Shown piece by piece: positions 1 through 10,262 of a DNA stretch of 64,000 nucleotides. Source of the DNA: JAHEZL01 sp964406465 (lineage in GTDB: Bacteria > Bacteroidota > Bacteroidia > Flavobacteriales_C > GCA-002722245); assembly GCA_964406465.1 (NCBI GenBank), contig CAYORT010000011.1, forward strand, positions 26,590 to 90,589, read 5' to 3'. Made by a program: the position numbers and the translations under genes. The notes below the pieces were generated by a model that was not told the DNA's origin, did not search any database, and was given only the letters and a program-made list of their open reading frames with translations. Position 1 is the stretch's first letter; each line of letters begins with the position of its first letter.

Positions 1-53
1 GTAATCTTAATCAAATTAGGTCGAGTACCAACACAAACAAGCACTTTTTTCAT
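1..53 (-). CDS. wecB: UDP-N-acetylglucosamine 2-epimerase, N-terminal fragment (truncated by window edge)
   Basis: Only the first 17 codons are inside the window; the reading frame runs off the left edge. The visible N-terminus, MKKVLVCVGTRPNLIKI, carries the GTRP signature typical of the start of the non-hydrolysing UDP-GlcNAc 2-epimerase family, which makes UDP-ManNAc for surface polysaccharides. The gene is divergent from the M1 peptidase, with about 105 bases between the two starts. The family call rests on this short motif alone, so another GTRP-type epimerase of the same superfamily is possible. Confidence 0.6.
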   Translation of the reverse strand, partial: MKKVLVCVGTRPNLIKI

Positions 54-134
54 GGAAACATTAGTTGTATTTCAATACTGCGAAGCTAAGTATTTTGAAT
101 TGATTTTTTTTTAAAAAATCAGGTTTTACTATTG

Positions 135-142
135 TATATTTG
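135..142 (+). promoter_or_regulatory. candidate Bacteroidota -7 element (TATATTTG)
   Basis: TATATTTG fits the TAnnTTTG -7 consensus of the Bacteroidota primary sigma factor and lies 16 bases before the M1 peptidase ATG. No convincing -33 TTG is seen at the expected spacing. Confidence 0.3.
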
Positions 143-158
143 ACACATCAATTCAACT

Positions 159-3100
159 ATGAAATATTTTTCTCTTGCAATAGCACTAATAATTTGCACC
201 AATTTATGGTCGCAAGTGTACGACCCTCTTCATTCTCCTAACTCCTATAGAAACTGGAATAACCCAGAATACTGGAAAAACAGGAAACCTTATGATGGAT
301 ACTGGCAACAAGATGTTCATTATACCATTCAAGCCGAATTGAACGAAAAAAGACATACAATAACCGGAAAAGAATTTTTAACCTACTGGAACAACTCCCC
401 CGACTCACTAAATGTTGTGTACTTCAATCTCTACCAAAATGCTTTTCAGCCTGGCTCTTATTACGACAAACTGCAGAAACAACAAGATTTAAATCCAAGA
501 TACGGAACTTACGAGCGTCAAGGTAAGGGCATTGAAATCACCAAATTTGTGGTTAATGGTGTGGAGGTTAAAACCGAGCTAGACAACACCATTCTGAAAG
601 TATATCTTCCTCAGGCCATTAAATCGGGAGGAAAAGCCGCATTCGAAATTGAGTTCAAAACCTATTTCGATGTTGGATCTACCAGAAGAAGAATGAAATT
701 TTTCTTATCGCAAAGAGGATTAAAACATTTTGATGGCGTGCATTGGTATCCTAGAATTTGTGTGTATGATAGGAAGTTTGGATGGAATACCGACCAACAC
801 CTCGACAAAGAGTTTTATGGCGATTACGGTACTTTTGATGTTGAACTAACTCTTGCGTCTAATTTTGTAGTGGAAGCCACTGGCTGGCTTCAAAATCGCA
901 ATGAAGTTCTTCCTGATGAACTTAGAAAAAAATTAGACTTAAGTAATTTCATCAATAGAAAACCAGGCGACACCATTAGTATTCCAACTCCCTATAAGGA
1001 AGGTGAAAAGAAAACGTGGATTTATCACGCCGAAAATGTGCACGATTTCGCTTTTACTGCCGACCCTACATACAGAATTGATGAAAGATATTGGAATGAT
1101 GTACTATGTGTAGCACTGGTGCGGGAAGAAAATGCTCCAAATTGGAAAAATGCAGCAGAATACACCGCCAAAATTATCGAAACTTATTCGCGAGATTTCG
1201 GACGATACATTTATCCGAAAATGGTTGTAGCCGATGCCAAAGACGGAATGGAATATCCTATGCTTACGCTGGATAACGGAAGCGACCCAACTTACCGTAG
1301 TTTACTTGCCCATGAAATCGGCCACAATTGGTTCTTCGGCATGGTAGGCAACAATGAAACTTATAGAGCAGCGCTAGATGAAGGATTTACCGAATTTTTA
1401 GATTCATGGGCAGTTAGCCGCATCGACGGTGATACTGTCTATCACAACCCTATTAAAAACAAATATTTAAGAAGATTTAGAAAAGAGCAATTGGTAGTGA
1501 ACACCAGAGTTTACGACAATTATATTTATGCCGCTGCGCAGAGAGATGATAGAGCGTTGAATACACATTCAAGTGATTTTGATGGCGGACAAGTAGGCCA
1601 CGGGGGTGGTTATGGACATGTTTATTACAAAACAGCAACCATGTTGTACAACCTTCAATATGTTTTGGGCGACTCTTTGTTCTTGCATGCCATGCAAAAT
1701 TATTTTAGTCAGTGGAAAATGTGCCACCCCTACTTCGAAGATTTTAGAAATTCTATCATTCAGTACACACATGTAGACCTAAACTGGTTCTTCGACCAAT
1801 GGATGGAGACCACTAAAGTGATTGACTATTCTGTAAGTTGCGTTAGAAGAGGCAAAGAAAAAGATCAATACATCATTACTTTCAAAAGAAAAGGTGAAAT
1901 GCAAATGCCTATCGATTTTCAGATACTTAGTAACCTCGATAGCACCATCAATTATCACATTCCAAACACATGGTTTATTAAAGAAACCAACGCCAATATT
2001 TTACCCAAGTGGTATGGATGGGGAAATCTGCAACCCGAGTACGAAGCAGTTGTTATAGTGCCTGGAGGTATATACAATGTTGTGATTGATCCAACCCATC
2101 GCTTGGCCGATGTAAATGCACTCAACAACTCGAAAAAATTTCCGCATACAGTTGAAATGGACTCGAAAATTGCGAACAACTTCGATCGCAACAACTACGA
2201 ACTTTTTTGGAGACCAGATGTTTGGTACAACAGATATGATGGAACTAAATTAGGAGTTCACCTCAATGGAAATTACCTTAAAACTTTTCATAATTTCGAT
2301 TTCACTATTTGGATGAATAGTGGCTTAGGACAGGCTAATTTAGATAGCTCTGTTTTCATTAATAAATTCGACAAAATATCATACCGCTTAAGCTACAACA
2401 CTCAACTTCCACGCTTCGGAAAATTCACCAGACTTGATGTTCAAAGTGTTTATCTAGAAGGATTGCAGCGTTACGAAATTGGAGTAACCAAATCATCAAA
2501 AGACAAAACAAATCGTCTCAGAATTTTCACAAAAGCAATGTATCGCAAAGACTTCAATGCATTGCAATATTTATTGCTTCCGAATGAATGGACTGCCAAC
2601 AAATGGAACAACACTTTAAATATTGACTTTTATCATGTGTATCATTATAAACGAGGACAGGGAACAATTTCCCTTGTTTTAAGAACAGCTTTACCAGGAG
2701 GTAATTACGATTATGCCACCTTGAAATTCTCGGCGATTAATCAAAATTACATCAAGAAATTCATCTTCAGCACACGCTTCTTTGCGCAATATGGCTCTGG
2801 AAGTAATATACCATTAGAGTCTTCATTATTTGCAGCTGGTGCAAATCCAGAGGAAATGATGGACAATAAATATTCGCGATCAGCCGGTGCTTTTTCAGTG
2901 AATGATGCTCAATTTGGTGCCGATGTGAACCATTTTCAAATGGGCGGCGGATTGAATTTAAGGGGCTATGCCGGATATCTTCTTCCACAAAAAACAAAAG
3001 ATGGCAATATCATTTATGGTTACCGAGGAATTAGCGGCGCTTCTTTCAACGCCGAACTGGAATTTAGCGAATACTTGAAATGGCATTCTTTGCGCTGGAG

Positions 3101-3365
3101 ACAATATTTCGATTTCGATTACTACCTATTTGGTGATGCCGGCATGATGCTCGTTCCTACAGGAACAATACAAAATGAGTTTGGTGTTTTTACCGCCGAC
3201 GCTGGTATAGGAACTACATTGAAAATTAAAAAATTTAGAAAACTAGAAACTGTTCGTCCATTAATTATTCGCGCTGACTTCCCTCTATTCTTGAATAGAA
3301 CTCCGTATGTAGCAAACGATGGTTTTGAGTTTAGATGGGTAATTGGTGTTAATAGGGCTTTTTAG
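159..3365 (+). CDS. M1 family metallopeptidase, secreted or envelope-associated
   Basis: A zinc aminopeptidase-type enzyme of 1068 residues. A signal peptide covers roughly residues 1-18 (ends near LWSQ). The gluzincin site is complete: H385-E-I-G-H389 with the third zinc ligand E408 after 18 residues (HExxH-18-E). The substrate-binding GAMEN motif appears degenerate as GMEY (363-366). The catalytic part ends near residue 600. The remaining roughly 400 residues are rich in aromatic, strand-like segments and lack a recognisable T9SS sorting domain; they may form a beta-sandwich or barrel-like module. Bacteroidota M1 enzymes of this length are common. The substrate is unknown; a role in peptide scavenging in the periplasm or outer membrane is inferred. 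Convergent with prmC. Confidence 0.85.
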   Translation: MKYFSLAIALIICTNLWSQVYDPLHSPNSYRNWNNPEYWKNRKPYDGYWQQDVHYTIQAELNEKRHTITGKEFLTYWNNSPDSLNVVYFNLYQNAFQPGSYYDKLQKQQDLNPRYGTYERQGKGIEITKFVVNGVEVKTELDNTILKVYLPQAIKSGGKAAFEIEFKTYFDVGSTRRRMKFFLSQRGLKHFDGVHWYPRICVYDRKFGWNTDQHLDKEFYGDYGTFDVELTLASNFVVEATGWLQNRNEVLPDELRKKLDLSNFINRKPGDTISIPTPYKEGEKKTWIYHAENVHDFAFTADPTYRIDERYWNDVLCVALVREENAPNWKNAAEYTAKIIETYSRDFGRYIYPKMVVADAKDGMEYPMLTLDNGSDPTYRSLLAHEIGHNWFFGMVGNNETYRAALDEGFTEFLDSWAVSRIDGDTVYHNPIKNKYLRRFRKEQLVVNTRVYDNYIYAAAQRDDRALNTHSSDFDGGQVGHGGGYGHVYYKTATMLYNLQYVLGDSLFLHAMQNYFSQWKMCHPYFEDFRNSIIQYTHVDLNWFFDQWMETTKVIDYSVSCVRRGKEKDQYIITFKRKGEMQMPIDFQILSNLDSTINYHIPNTWFIKETNANILPKWYGWGNLQPEYEAVVIVPGGIYNVVIDPTHRLADVNALNNSKKFPHTVEMDSKIANNFDRNNYELFWRPDVWYNRYDGTKLGVHLNGNYLKTFHNFDFTIWMNSGLGQANLDSSVFINKFDKISYRLSYNTQLPRFGKFTRLDVQSVYLEGLQRYEIGVTKSSKDKTNRLRIFTKAMYRKDFNALQYLLLPNEWTANKWNNTLNIDFYHVYHYKRGQGTISLVLRTALPGGNYDYATLKFSAINQNYIKKFIFSTRFFAQYGSGSNIPLESSLFAAGANPEEMMDNKYSRSAGAFSVNDAQFGADVNHFQMGGGLNLRGYAGYLLPQKTKDGNIIYGYRGISGASFNAELEFSEYLKWHSLRWRQYFDFDYYLFGDAGMMLVPTGTIQNEFGVFTADAGIGTTLKIKKFRKLETVRPLIIRADFPLFLNRTPYVANDGFEFRWVIGVNRAF

Positions 3366-3388
3366 CTATTGCGCTTCATAAGAAAATA

Positions 3389-4255
3389 CTATTGCACCTT
3401 GGTGGCAGCGACAAATCTTTCTTTTTCGTAAAAGTCTTTTATTACCATTACTTGCGTAAAGCCTTTTGCTACTAAATAATCGCAGACTTCTTTTCCTTTA
3501 TTTTCGTGAATTTCAAAGTATAGCTTAGCCCCATCATTCAACAATTCAAATGCGATATCGGCTATCTTCTTGTAAAACACTATGGCATTGTTATCATCAA
3601 CAAACAGTGCCAATTGTGGTTCATATTGCAAAACATTTGCCGACATATCTTTCTTATCGCTTTCTAGAACATACGGCGGATTAGAAACAATAATATCTGC
3701 CTTAAAAGGGAAATCAGAAGATTGTGAATTCAATACATCGCTTTCAATAAAATGAACTTCTAACTTATTTTTATGTGCATTTCTTTGTGCTACAGTCAAG
3801 GCTCCCTTCGAAATATCAGTGGCTATAACTTTCGCAGACGAATATCTATTTTTCAACGCTAAGGCCAAACAACCGCTGCCAGTGCAAAAATCTACAATCA
3901 CAGAGGGAGAATGATTCTCTTTAGCAATCAAACTAAACAACTCTTCTGTTTCGGGACGGGGAATCAAAACATTTTCATCAACTTCCAATTCCAAATCAGC
4001 AAAAAAAACTTTTCCTGTAATGTACTGTATTGGCCTATACTTTTTCAAATCTTTACAAGCGTAAATCACTTGCAACAACTGTGATTCCGACAAACGAATG
4101 TCTTTATTCAAAAGCCTTTGCGATTTAGAAATATTCCAAAAATCTTCCAACAAGATGTCTGTAAAAAGCTCAATTTCTCTGGCAGAATAAAATGCAGAAA
4201 GGCTTTCTTTCAAATATTGTTCAACTGCTTCAACATTGTTTTGAGCTATCTTCAT
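3389..4255 (-). CDS. prmC: peptide chain release factor N5-glutamine methyltransferase
   Basis: Methylates the glutamine of the GGQ motif in RF1/RF2 using S-adenosylmethionine. The SAM-binding motif (VDFCTGSGC) and the family-diagnostic NPPY motif (SNPPYV) are both visible, preceded by the N-terminal helical domain. I chose the ATG at 4255 (MKIAQNN, 288 residues, the usual length). A longer frame reaches 4303 but would run into the divergent ribD start. Only 36 bases separate the prmC and ribD start codons, so the two genes must share a very compact, or partly internal, divergent promoter region. Confidence 0.9.
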   Translation of the reverse strand: MKIAQNNVEAVEQYLKESLSAFYSAREIELFTDILLEDFWNISKSQRLLNKDIRLSESQLLQVIYACKDLKKYRPIQYITGKVFFADLELEVDENVLIPRPETEELFSLIAKENHSPSVIVDFCTGSGCLALALKNRYSSAKVIATDISKGALTVAQRNAHKNKLEVHFIESDVLNSQSSDFPFKADIIVSNPPYVLESDKKDMSANVLQYEPQLALFVDDNNAIVFYKKIADIAFELLNDGAKLYFEIHENKGKEVCDYLVAKGFTQVMVIKDFYEKERFVAATKVQ

Positions 4256-4291
4256 GTGCACAAAGCTAATAAACTGTTTATCTTTACCCTT

Positions 4292-5317
4292 ATGCAAGAA
4301 CACAATTTATATATGCAGCGCTGCCTAACCCTTGCATTAAAAGGGTTAACAAAGGTAGCACCCAACCCTATGGTTGGCTGCGTTATTGTGCATAACGACA
4401 AAATTATTGGCGAAGGATACCACGAGTTTTATGGAGGGCCACATGCTGAGGTAAATGCCATTAATTCTGTTGAAGACAAGAGTTTACTTAAAGAAGCTAC
4501 GGTTTATGTGAGCTTAGAACCTTGCAACCACCACGGAAAAACTCCCCCGTGCAGCGATTTACTTGTTCATCATAAAGTGAAGACAGTTGTGATAGGTTGC
4601 GTAGATCCCTATGAGAAAGTGGCTGGCAAAGGCATTGAAAAGCTAAAATCGGCAGGCATCGAAGTAATCACAGGTATTTTAGAACTGGAGTGTAAAAAGC
4701 TAAACAAACGCTTCTTCACCTTTCACGAAAAAAAACGTCCGTATATTTTTCTAAAGTGGGCCAAAACACAAGATGGATTCATTAGTAGAAATAAAGAAGA
4801 TATTAATAACAACAATTGGATTTCTAGTGCCGAGAGCAAACAGCTTGTTCATCAATGGAGAAGCGAAGAAGCAGCGATTTTGATTGGTGCAAACACTGCT
4901 CAAATAGATAACCCACAATTAACTACTCGCCTGGTTCAAGGTAAAAATCCATTGCGCTTAATTATAGATCCTCAATTAAAATTACCCGCTCACTTGCACA
5001 TTTTCGATAACTCTGTGCCTACCATCGTTTTTAACTTTAATGAAAGTAAAAAAGAAAACAATACCGAATGGGTAAAATTTGAATCTTTGCAAGACATATG
5101 TAATTATCTCTATCAGCAAAACATCAGCTCGTTAATTGTTGAAGGCGGTAGAAAAACATTACAAGAATTCATCGATCAAAATTTATGGGATGAAGCGCAA
5201 ATTTTCACTTCTGCAACAAAATTCAATTTTGGAGTGCCTGCACCAACAATTCCAAATGGCAGCGTAAATCAATCTTACGTTGGCAGCGACCTGTTATCTG
5301 TGATTTTAAACGGATAG
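4292..5317 (+). CDS. ribD: bifunctional riboflavin biosynthesis deaminase/reductase
   Basis: Catalyses deamination of the pyrimidine intermediate and then reduction of its ribosyl side chain in riboflavin synthesis. The N-terminal cytidine-deaminase fold has its zinc site intact: H51-A-E53, then PCNHHGKTPPC with C78 and C87. The reductase domain occupies about residues 145-341 (KWAKTQDGFIS, then a late EGGRKTL motif). The start at 4292 (MQEHNLYMQRC) gives 341 residues, close to the family length. The frame stays open upstream to 4118 but that part lies antisense in prmC and has no homologous character. Not clustered with other rib genes here. Confidence 0.92.
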   Translation: MQEHNLYMQRCLTLALKGLTKVAPNPMVGCVIVHNDKIIGEGYHEFYGGPHAEVNAINSVEDKSLLKEATVYVSLEPCNHHGKTPPCSDLLVHHKVKTVVIGCVDPYEKVAGKGIEKLKSAGIEVITGILELECKKLNKRFFTFHEKKRPYIFLKWAKTQDGFISRNKEDINNNNWISSAESKQLVHQWRSEEAAILIGANTAQIDNPQLTTRLVQGKNPLRLIIDPQLKLPAHLHIFDNSVPTIVFNFNESKKENNTEWVKFESLQDICNYLYQQNISSLIVEGGRKTLQEFIDQNLWDEAQIFTSATKFNFGVPAPTIPNGSVNQSYVGSDLLSVILNG

Positions 5318-5393
5318 AGAGCCTAAGTATAAAAACGGAAACATTTTTTTCATTTCTAAGTTTAAGGATCAAAACCCCCTTAAATATTTGCCG

Positions 5394-7157
5394 ATGAAAA
5401 CATCATATACTATGTTATTTTCTTCTCTTTTCTTAACAGCAACAGCGGGTAAAAATTTAGAAGGTCCAATGGTTTTAGGAAACACCCAACAAGTTCACTC
5501 CACTTTACACAATAACACAAGTGAGATTCAAATATCTGCCGATTTGAAATACAATACGAACACAACATTTATTTCAAACAACACTTTATCGGGTACTCTG
5601 CAAGGTTTTCCCGAATCGAGTTACTTTATAAGCACGAGCAACAACAAAATTTCGGGATTTGTAATAATTTCTAAAACAGATGATTTAGCATACAAGTACA
5701 GCACCAATGAGATTGGTGAAGTAACTGTTACAAAAACTTCACTGCACAATATCATGTGCGTTAGTTACGGAACTGATCAACTCAATAAATCAACCAAACA
5801 AAATTCAAAAACAGAAGTACTTGGAAGCGCAAATGGTCCGGTACCAGCTTATTCTTCCTTACCAGGTTCGTCAAATGTTTTGTATTTAGATTTTGATGGA
5901 TACGATTTGCCAGCGGGTAGCGCTTGGAACAATGGCCAAGCTCTTACTACAGCAGCATCGGGATATTCCGACTCTCAAATCTATCAAGCATGGAGTATTG
6001 TTGCAGAAGATTATGCTCCTTTTGATTTGAATGTAACTACCGATGAAAGCACTTTTTTAAGTGCCGATACAATGACCAGAATAAGAATGGTTTTTACTCC
6101 AACTAATAGCTTTCACCCTAATGCTGGAGGAGTAGCATATGTTGGAGTTTTTGATTACTGGGAAGTAAAATACAAAACTGGTTGGGTGTTTGTGAATAAC
6201 GTAGGCAACTCTGCTCAAAATGCAGGGGAAGCATGTTCTCATGAAGCTGGCCATACTTTGGGACTCCAGCATCATGGCACAGTGAGTGGAACAGACACCA
6301 CCGAATATTATACTGGGCATGGCAACTGGGGACCAATAATGGGCGCAGCATACGGAAAAGCTATTTCTCAATTTAGTCAGGGTGAGTTTACCAACGCATT
6401 CTGCTATCAATACAACAACAGCAACCAAAAAGTAAAAATACAACAAGATGATCTAGCTGTTATTGCTGGCGTAATTAGTTACAAAACAGACGACCATGGT
6501 AACAATACCGGTGCAGCAACAGATATTACCTACACTCTTAATGGTATTGTTGGAGATGTGGACTCTACACACAACAATGGAACAATTGAAAGGAACACCG
6601 ATGTGGATGTATTTCATTTTTACACAGGTGGTGGTGGAGTTGATTTAAGCTTTATTCCTTTAGCAGGAGTTAAAACTAACCTTGATATCGAAGTAAAACT
6701 GTACGATGCCAACAATCAATTGCTCAATACCTACAATACCGCTCACAATAATCTTTGCATAAATGGTGTAAATATCAATCAAAATTTAAGCGCCGGATAC
6801 TATTTTGTAACAATAGATGGAGTTGGAAGCGGTGATGCAACAACAGGTTGGAGTGCCTACAACTCAATGGGGCCTTACAGTATTCAAGGTACAATTACTA
6901 ATCCCGACATCAATACAAACACCATTGCAGACATCACATCAAAAAGTATTTCAATATATCCCAATCCTTTAAATGGAAGTGACTTCCTTAACTTCAACAG
7001 TTATGTACAATTAGCTAAAATATTTGATGCCTCAGGTAAATTAGTAATATCCGAAGGCAATACAAACACACTGGATTTAAGCAACTTAGCACAAGGACTA
7101 TACACTTTACAAATCAACAACAATAACACTGTTCAGTCGGTAAAAATTATTAAATAG
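5394..7157 (+). CDS. secreted metzincin-type zinc metalloprotease with T9SS sorting domain
   Basis: An extracellular protease of 587 residues starting at ATG 5394 (MKTSYTMLFSS; an in-frame TTG at 5388 is less likely). A signal peptide is followed by a propeptide-like region of about 120 residues. The catalytic domain has the metzincin zinc motif HEAGHTLGLQHH beginning at H283, and a downstream IMGA that could be the Met-turn. A pre-peptidase C-terminal (PPC)-like beta domain follows at about 380-500. The last 80 residues are a type A T9SS sorting domain (SISIYPNP, then QGLYTLQI and VKIIK at the very end), so secretion by T9SS is inferred. A clear terminator follows. Substrate unknown. Confidence 0.88.
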   Translation: MKTSYTMLFSSLFLTATAGKNLEGPMVLGNTQQVHSTLHNNTSEIQISADLKYNTNTTFISNNTLSGTLQGFPESSYFISTSNNKISGFVIISKTDDLAYKYSTNEIGEVTVTKTSLHNIMCVSYGTDQLNKSTKQNSKTEVLGSANGPVPAYSSLPGSSNVLYLDFDGYDLPAGSAWNNGQALTTAASGYSDSQIYQAWSIVAEDYAPFDLNVTTDESTFLSADTMTRIRMVFTPTNSFHPNAGGVAYVGVFDYWEVKYKTGWVFVNNVGNSAQNAGEACSHEAGHTLGLQHHGTVSGTDTTEYYTGHGNWGPIMGAAYGKAISQFSQGEFTNAFCYQYNNSNQKVKIQQDDLAVIAGVISYKTDDHGNNTGAATDITYTLNGIVGDVDSTHNNGTIERNTDVDVFHFYTGGGGVDLSFIPLAGVKTNLDIEVKLYDANNQLLNTYNTAHNNLCINGVNINQNLSAGYYFVTIDGVGSGDATTGWSAYNSMGPYSIQGTITNPDINTNTIADITSKSISIYPNPLNGSDFLNFNSYVQLAKIFDASGKLVISEGNTNTLDLSNLAQGLYTLQINNNNTVQSVKIIK

Positions 7158-7186
7158 CAATCTCTACTACTACTTTTACAATCAAA

Positions 7187-7217
7187 AGCGCTAACCAACA
7201 GGTTGGCGCTTTTTTTA
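7187..7217 (+). terminator. rho-independent terminator after the metzincin gene
   Basis: Ten-base-pair stem (AGCGCTAACC / GGTTGGCGCT, one G-T wobble) with an AACA loop, followed by six T. It lies 30 bases after the stop codon. Confidence 0.85.
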
Positions 7218-7310
7218 TGACCTTCATCATAAAATTCTTAATAATTGTAAACTCATTTTTGCGTTTAGTTTGTGATGTGTATTTTAGCCATGCTTTAAAT
7301 TGATGTTAAC

Positions 7311-8570
7311 ATGACTGTTGAATTAACGAAAGCCTTTGCATTTAGCATAATCACCATGATTTTACTAGTGCTGGGCGAATTCTTAATTAGTAAGTTGATG
7401 AAAAAGAAGGTTTTCGAATTTTCTGATTCTTTGACTAATATGGCTTGTGGGGTTCTAGAAAGAACAATCTTTTTACTCTTTGTTGTAATTTATTACGCTT
7501 CATTTACCTACTTCTACAATAATTATTCAATTACGCATATTCCCATTAATCCTTTCACTACTGTTTTATTGTTCATTGCTATTGATTTTCTTTGGTATTG
7601 GTATCATCGCGCCGGACACGAGATAAACATTTTATGGGCGGCTCACATCACACATCACCAAAGCGAAGAATATAATTTCACATTGTCATTTAGAGTTTCT
7701 GCCATTCAATTGATCATAAGAATGTTCTTTTGGCTGTGGCTTCCTATCATTGGTTTCGACCCAGCCTTAACCACCCTTATTATAGGTATTAATGGTGCTT
7801 ATCAATTTTTTATTCATACCCGACTAATCAACAAACTAGGTTTCTTGGAAAATATATTGGTAACTCCGTCGCACCATAGAGTTCACCACGGAAAAAATGA
7901 AAAATATATCGACAAAAATTACGGAGGAGTATTCATTATCTGGGATCGATTATTTGGCACTTTTGAGCGTGAAGTAGAAGAAGTGAAATATGGTATTACC
8001 AAACCTATGAAAAGCCATAATCCAATAACAGCATGGTTTCACTACTTTATTGATTTGTACAATGCCGCAAAACAAGAGAAGGGTTTTAAAAACAAGATGA
8101 GAATTCTTTTCGCTGGTCCGGAGACCCTGGGACCATACTACGAAAAACACAAAACTGAAATTCCGAAAGATATACGTGCAGAAAAAAACATCAAAGGATA
8201 TTTGCTAACTCAATTTACCATAATAATTGTGCTATTTGCGGCAATTTACTACTACACCGATACCATGCCTGAAACTATTCAATACATTGTTATTTCTTTC
8301 TTAATATTCTCCACGCTTTCTCTAGGATTTGTTCTTGATAGACAACCTATTTCATTTGCACTGGAGTTGTTTAGAATAGTTGCTATGTCGATAGGCTTAT
8401 TCGTTTCGTTTTATTTAGCGCACCTAACCACATTATATGCCTTATCACTATTACCTTCTGTAGTGTTTATTCCTTGGGTAGTTAAAAACAAAAATGCTTT
8501 TTATAGTGCCGACCAAGCTGAGCACACTACCATTAATGAAAATGCCGAGGAAGAAAGAATTTTAGCCTAA
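7311..8570 (+). CDS. sterol desaturase / fatty acid hydroxylase family membrane protein
   Basis: An integral membrane di-iron oxygenase-type protein of 419 residues. The histidine clusters of the superfamily are present in order: WYHRAGHE, then HITHHQSEE, then SHHRVHHGKN. Several hydrophobic helices precede and separate them, and a further block of four or so helices follows at about residues 295-400, as in the alkylglycerol monooxygenase-like branch. The substrate (a sterol, ether lipid or fatty acyl chain) cannot be told from sequence. The stop codon overlaps the stop of the convergent helicase gene by two bases. Standalone promoter upstream inferred. Confidence 0.85.
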   Translation: MTVELTKAFAFSIITMILLVLGEFLISKLMKKKVFEFSDSLTNMACGVLERTIFLLFVVIYYASFTYFYNNYSITHIPINPFTTVLLFIAIDFLWYWYHRAGHEINILWAAHITHHQSEEYNFTLSFRVSAIQLIIRMFFWLWLPIIGFDPALTTLIIGINGAYQFFIHTRLINKLGFLENILVTPSHHRVHHGKNEKYIDKNYGGVFIIWDRLFGTFEREVEEVKYGITKPMKSHNPITAWFHYFIDLYNAAKQEKGFKNKMRILFAGPETLGPYYEKHKTEIPKDIRAEKNIKGYLLTQFTIIIVLFAAIYYYTDTMPETIQYIVISFLIFSTLSLGFVLDRQPISFALELFRIVAMSIGLFVSFYLAHLTTLYALSLLPSVVFIPWVVKNKNAFYSADQAEHTTINENAEEERILA

Positions 8571-10099
8571 TCTTGAACCAATATTCTAATTTGATTCCTA
8601 AGCCTTCTATTGTACGTTTCTAAAACCCAATTGAAATAGTTTTTAGTTGATTTAGATAAACAGGAGGTGTACAACTTAATTCTATGCTTGATACTATCTT
8701 GAAGCAAAATCTGCATTTCTTTAGCTTCTTCAAAATCTTTGGCATTGAGCTTAATGATCTCGGCATGATTGGCAATACAGTCATCTATAATTCTGTTGGG
8801 CTTAATACCCATACTTAAAAACTCTTCATACATCTCTACCACCGGAAACTCTAACATATCCCATGAATTGACAAAACGTGCCTTTATTTCTTCAGGCATA
8901 TTGTACATCACCTCACGCTGACGCTCTAACTCATCGAAATATTCTTGTTCTAAATACTTATCGGGATGTTTAAATACATCTTGCCAATCAATAGCTTGTT
9001 CCCACAACCCAAAACGATGAACATTATTACCTAAATCGATAATGGAGAAGTTCTTTTTGTTTGGCAACACACGCGATCCTCGTCCGATCATTTGATGATA
9101 CAACGTTAATGAACGCGTTGCCCTGTTCAACATAATTACTTCTACCGATGGTTCATCAAAACCTGTTGTTAAGATACCCACCGATGTTAAAACAGCATCT
9201 GGTGTATTTCTAAACCAATCTAATACTTCTCGTCTTTCTCTTTCACCAAAAGTACTATCTAAATGTTTTATATTTTGAATTCCTGCTTCTTTAAAGAAAT
9301 CGTAAACCAACCACGAAACTTGAATACCCGGATTAAAAATCAACACCTTCTTCCCTACCCCTCTTTCTTTGTAGGCACTTATCAACTTGAACTGCATGTC
9401 GTAACCCGAATACAATTTTTCTGAAGAACTTACAGTATAATCACCATTGATACCCACTTTCAATGAACCTAAATTAACATCATAAGTGTATGTGGATGGT
9501 TCACACAAATACCCAGCTTCGATTAGTGCAGAAATAGAATCACCACAAATAAGTTCATGGTAATTGTCTTTTAAAGGCAAACTTTTATTAGAACTAAGAG
9601 GAGTTGCTGTAACACCAAGCAATACCGACTGTTTATAATACTGAAAAATCTTTCTAAATGAGTTATTGTGCGCCTCATCCACAATCACCAAACCTATATC
9701 CTTTAAAAAATCATCGTCTTCCATCAAACGATTGTTCAATGTTTCCACCATTGCTACGAAACAACCGTACTGTTCTTGATTTTCTACTTTTTTAACATCA
9801 CTATTAATGATGAAATTCTTAACACTAATATCATTTAATCGGTTGGAAGTTTGCTCTAAAAGCTCAACGCGATGCGTTAAAATCAACACTCGTTTCTTCT
9901 TGTCTTTGATAAAATGTTGAGTGATTTCGGCAAAAATAATGGTTTTACCGCCTCCTGTAGGAAGCTGATAGAGCAATTTAAAGTCGCTCGGACTATCATT
10001 TAACTTAGCAACAATCTCATTTATAGCGCGCTCCTGGTAAGGATATAGCTTTCTTACTTCTTTGTTCGCTTCTACCGGAAATTCTGTGTTATCCATCAA
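8567..10099 (-). CDS. DEAD/DEAH-box superfamily 2 helicase
   Basis: A 510-residue SF2 helicase of the RadD/type-III-restriction-like group. Motif I (LPTGGGKT, 46-53), motif II DEAH (141-144), motif III-like GVTATP and motif VI QMIGRGSR are all present, so both RecA-like domains look intact. The C-terminal 120 residues carry no domain I recognise. It is monocistronic between two plus-strand genes. A role in DNA repair or nucleic-acid remodelling is inferred from the fold only; no nuclease or methylase partner lies nearby, so a restriction role is not supported. Confidence 0.85.
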   Translation of the reverse strand: MMDNTEFPVEANKEVRKLYPYQERAINEIVAKLNDSPSDFKLLYQLPTGGGKTIIFAEITQHFIKDKKKRVLILTHRVELLEQTSNRLNDISVKNFIINSDVKKVENQEQYGCFVAMVETLNNRLMEDDDFLKDIGLVIVDEAHNNSFRKIFQYYKQSVLLGVTATPLSSNKSLPLKDNYHELICGDSISALIEAGYLCEPSTYTYDVNLGSLKVGINGDYTVSSSEKLYSGYDMQFKLISAYKERGVGKKVLIFNPGIQVSWLVYDFFKEAGIQNIKHLDSTFGERERREVLDWFRNTPDAVLTSVGILTTGFDEPSVEVIMLNRATRSLTLYHQMIGRGSRVLPNKKNFSIIDLGNNVHRFGLWEQAIDWQDVFKHPDKYLEQEYFDELERQREVMYNMPEEIKARFVNSWDMLEFPVVEMYEEFLSMGIKPNRIIDDCIANHAEIIKLNAKDFEEAKEMQILLQDSIKHRIKLYTSCLSKSTKNYFNWVLETYNRRLRNQIRILVQD

Positions 10100-10262
10100 A
10101 TACTATTAATCCGCAAAAGTACAATGTTAATCACGGTATTCCCAAATATTATTAAATTTAATTTTCAGAAAAAATTTAATGATATAATAGTGGAAATTTT
10201 AGTCAATAAAATTTAAACTTTATATATTAGAACCCCAATTAAAAAAATAAACTGTTAACTGC

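Noticed and set aside
4118..4291. Upstream extension of the ribD frame
   Set aside because: This portion overlaps prmC in antisense; conserved RibD residues begin at the ATG at 4292.
6057..6446. 129-codon frame antisense to the metzincin gene
   Set aside because: It lies wholly within a gene with a clear active site and sorting domain, and the translation has no recognisable features.
8567..10099. Type I/III restriction or anti-phage system based on the DEAH helicase
   Set aside because: No methylase, specificity subunit or nuclease domain is visible in or near the gene; its neighbours are metabolic.
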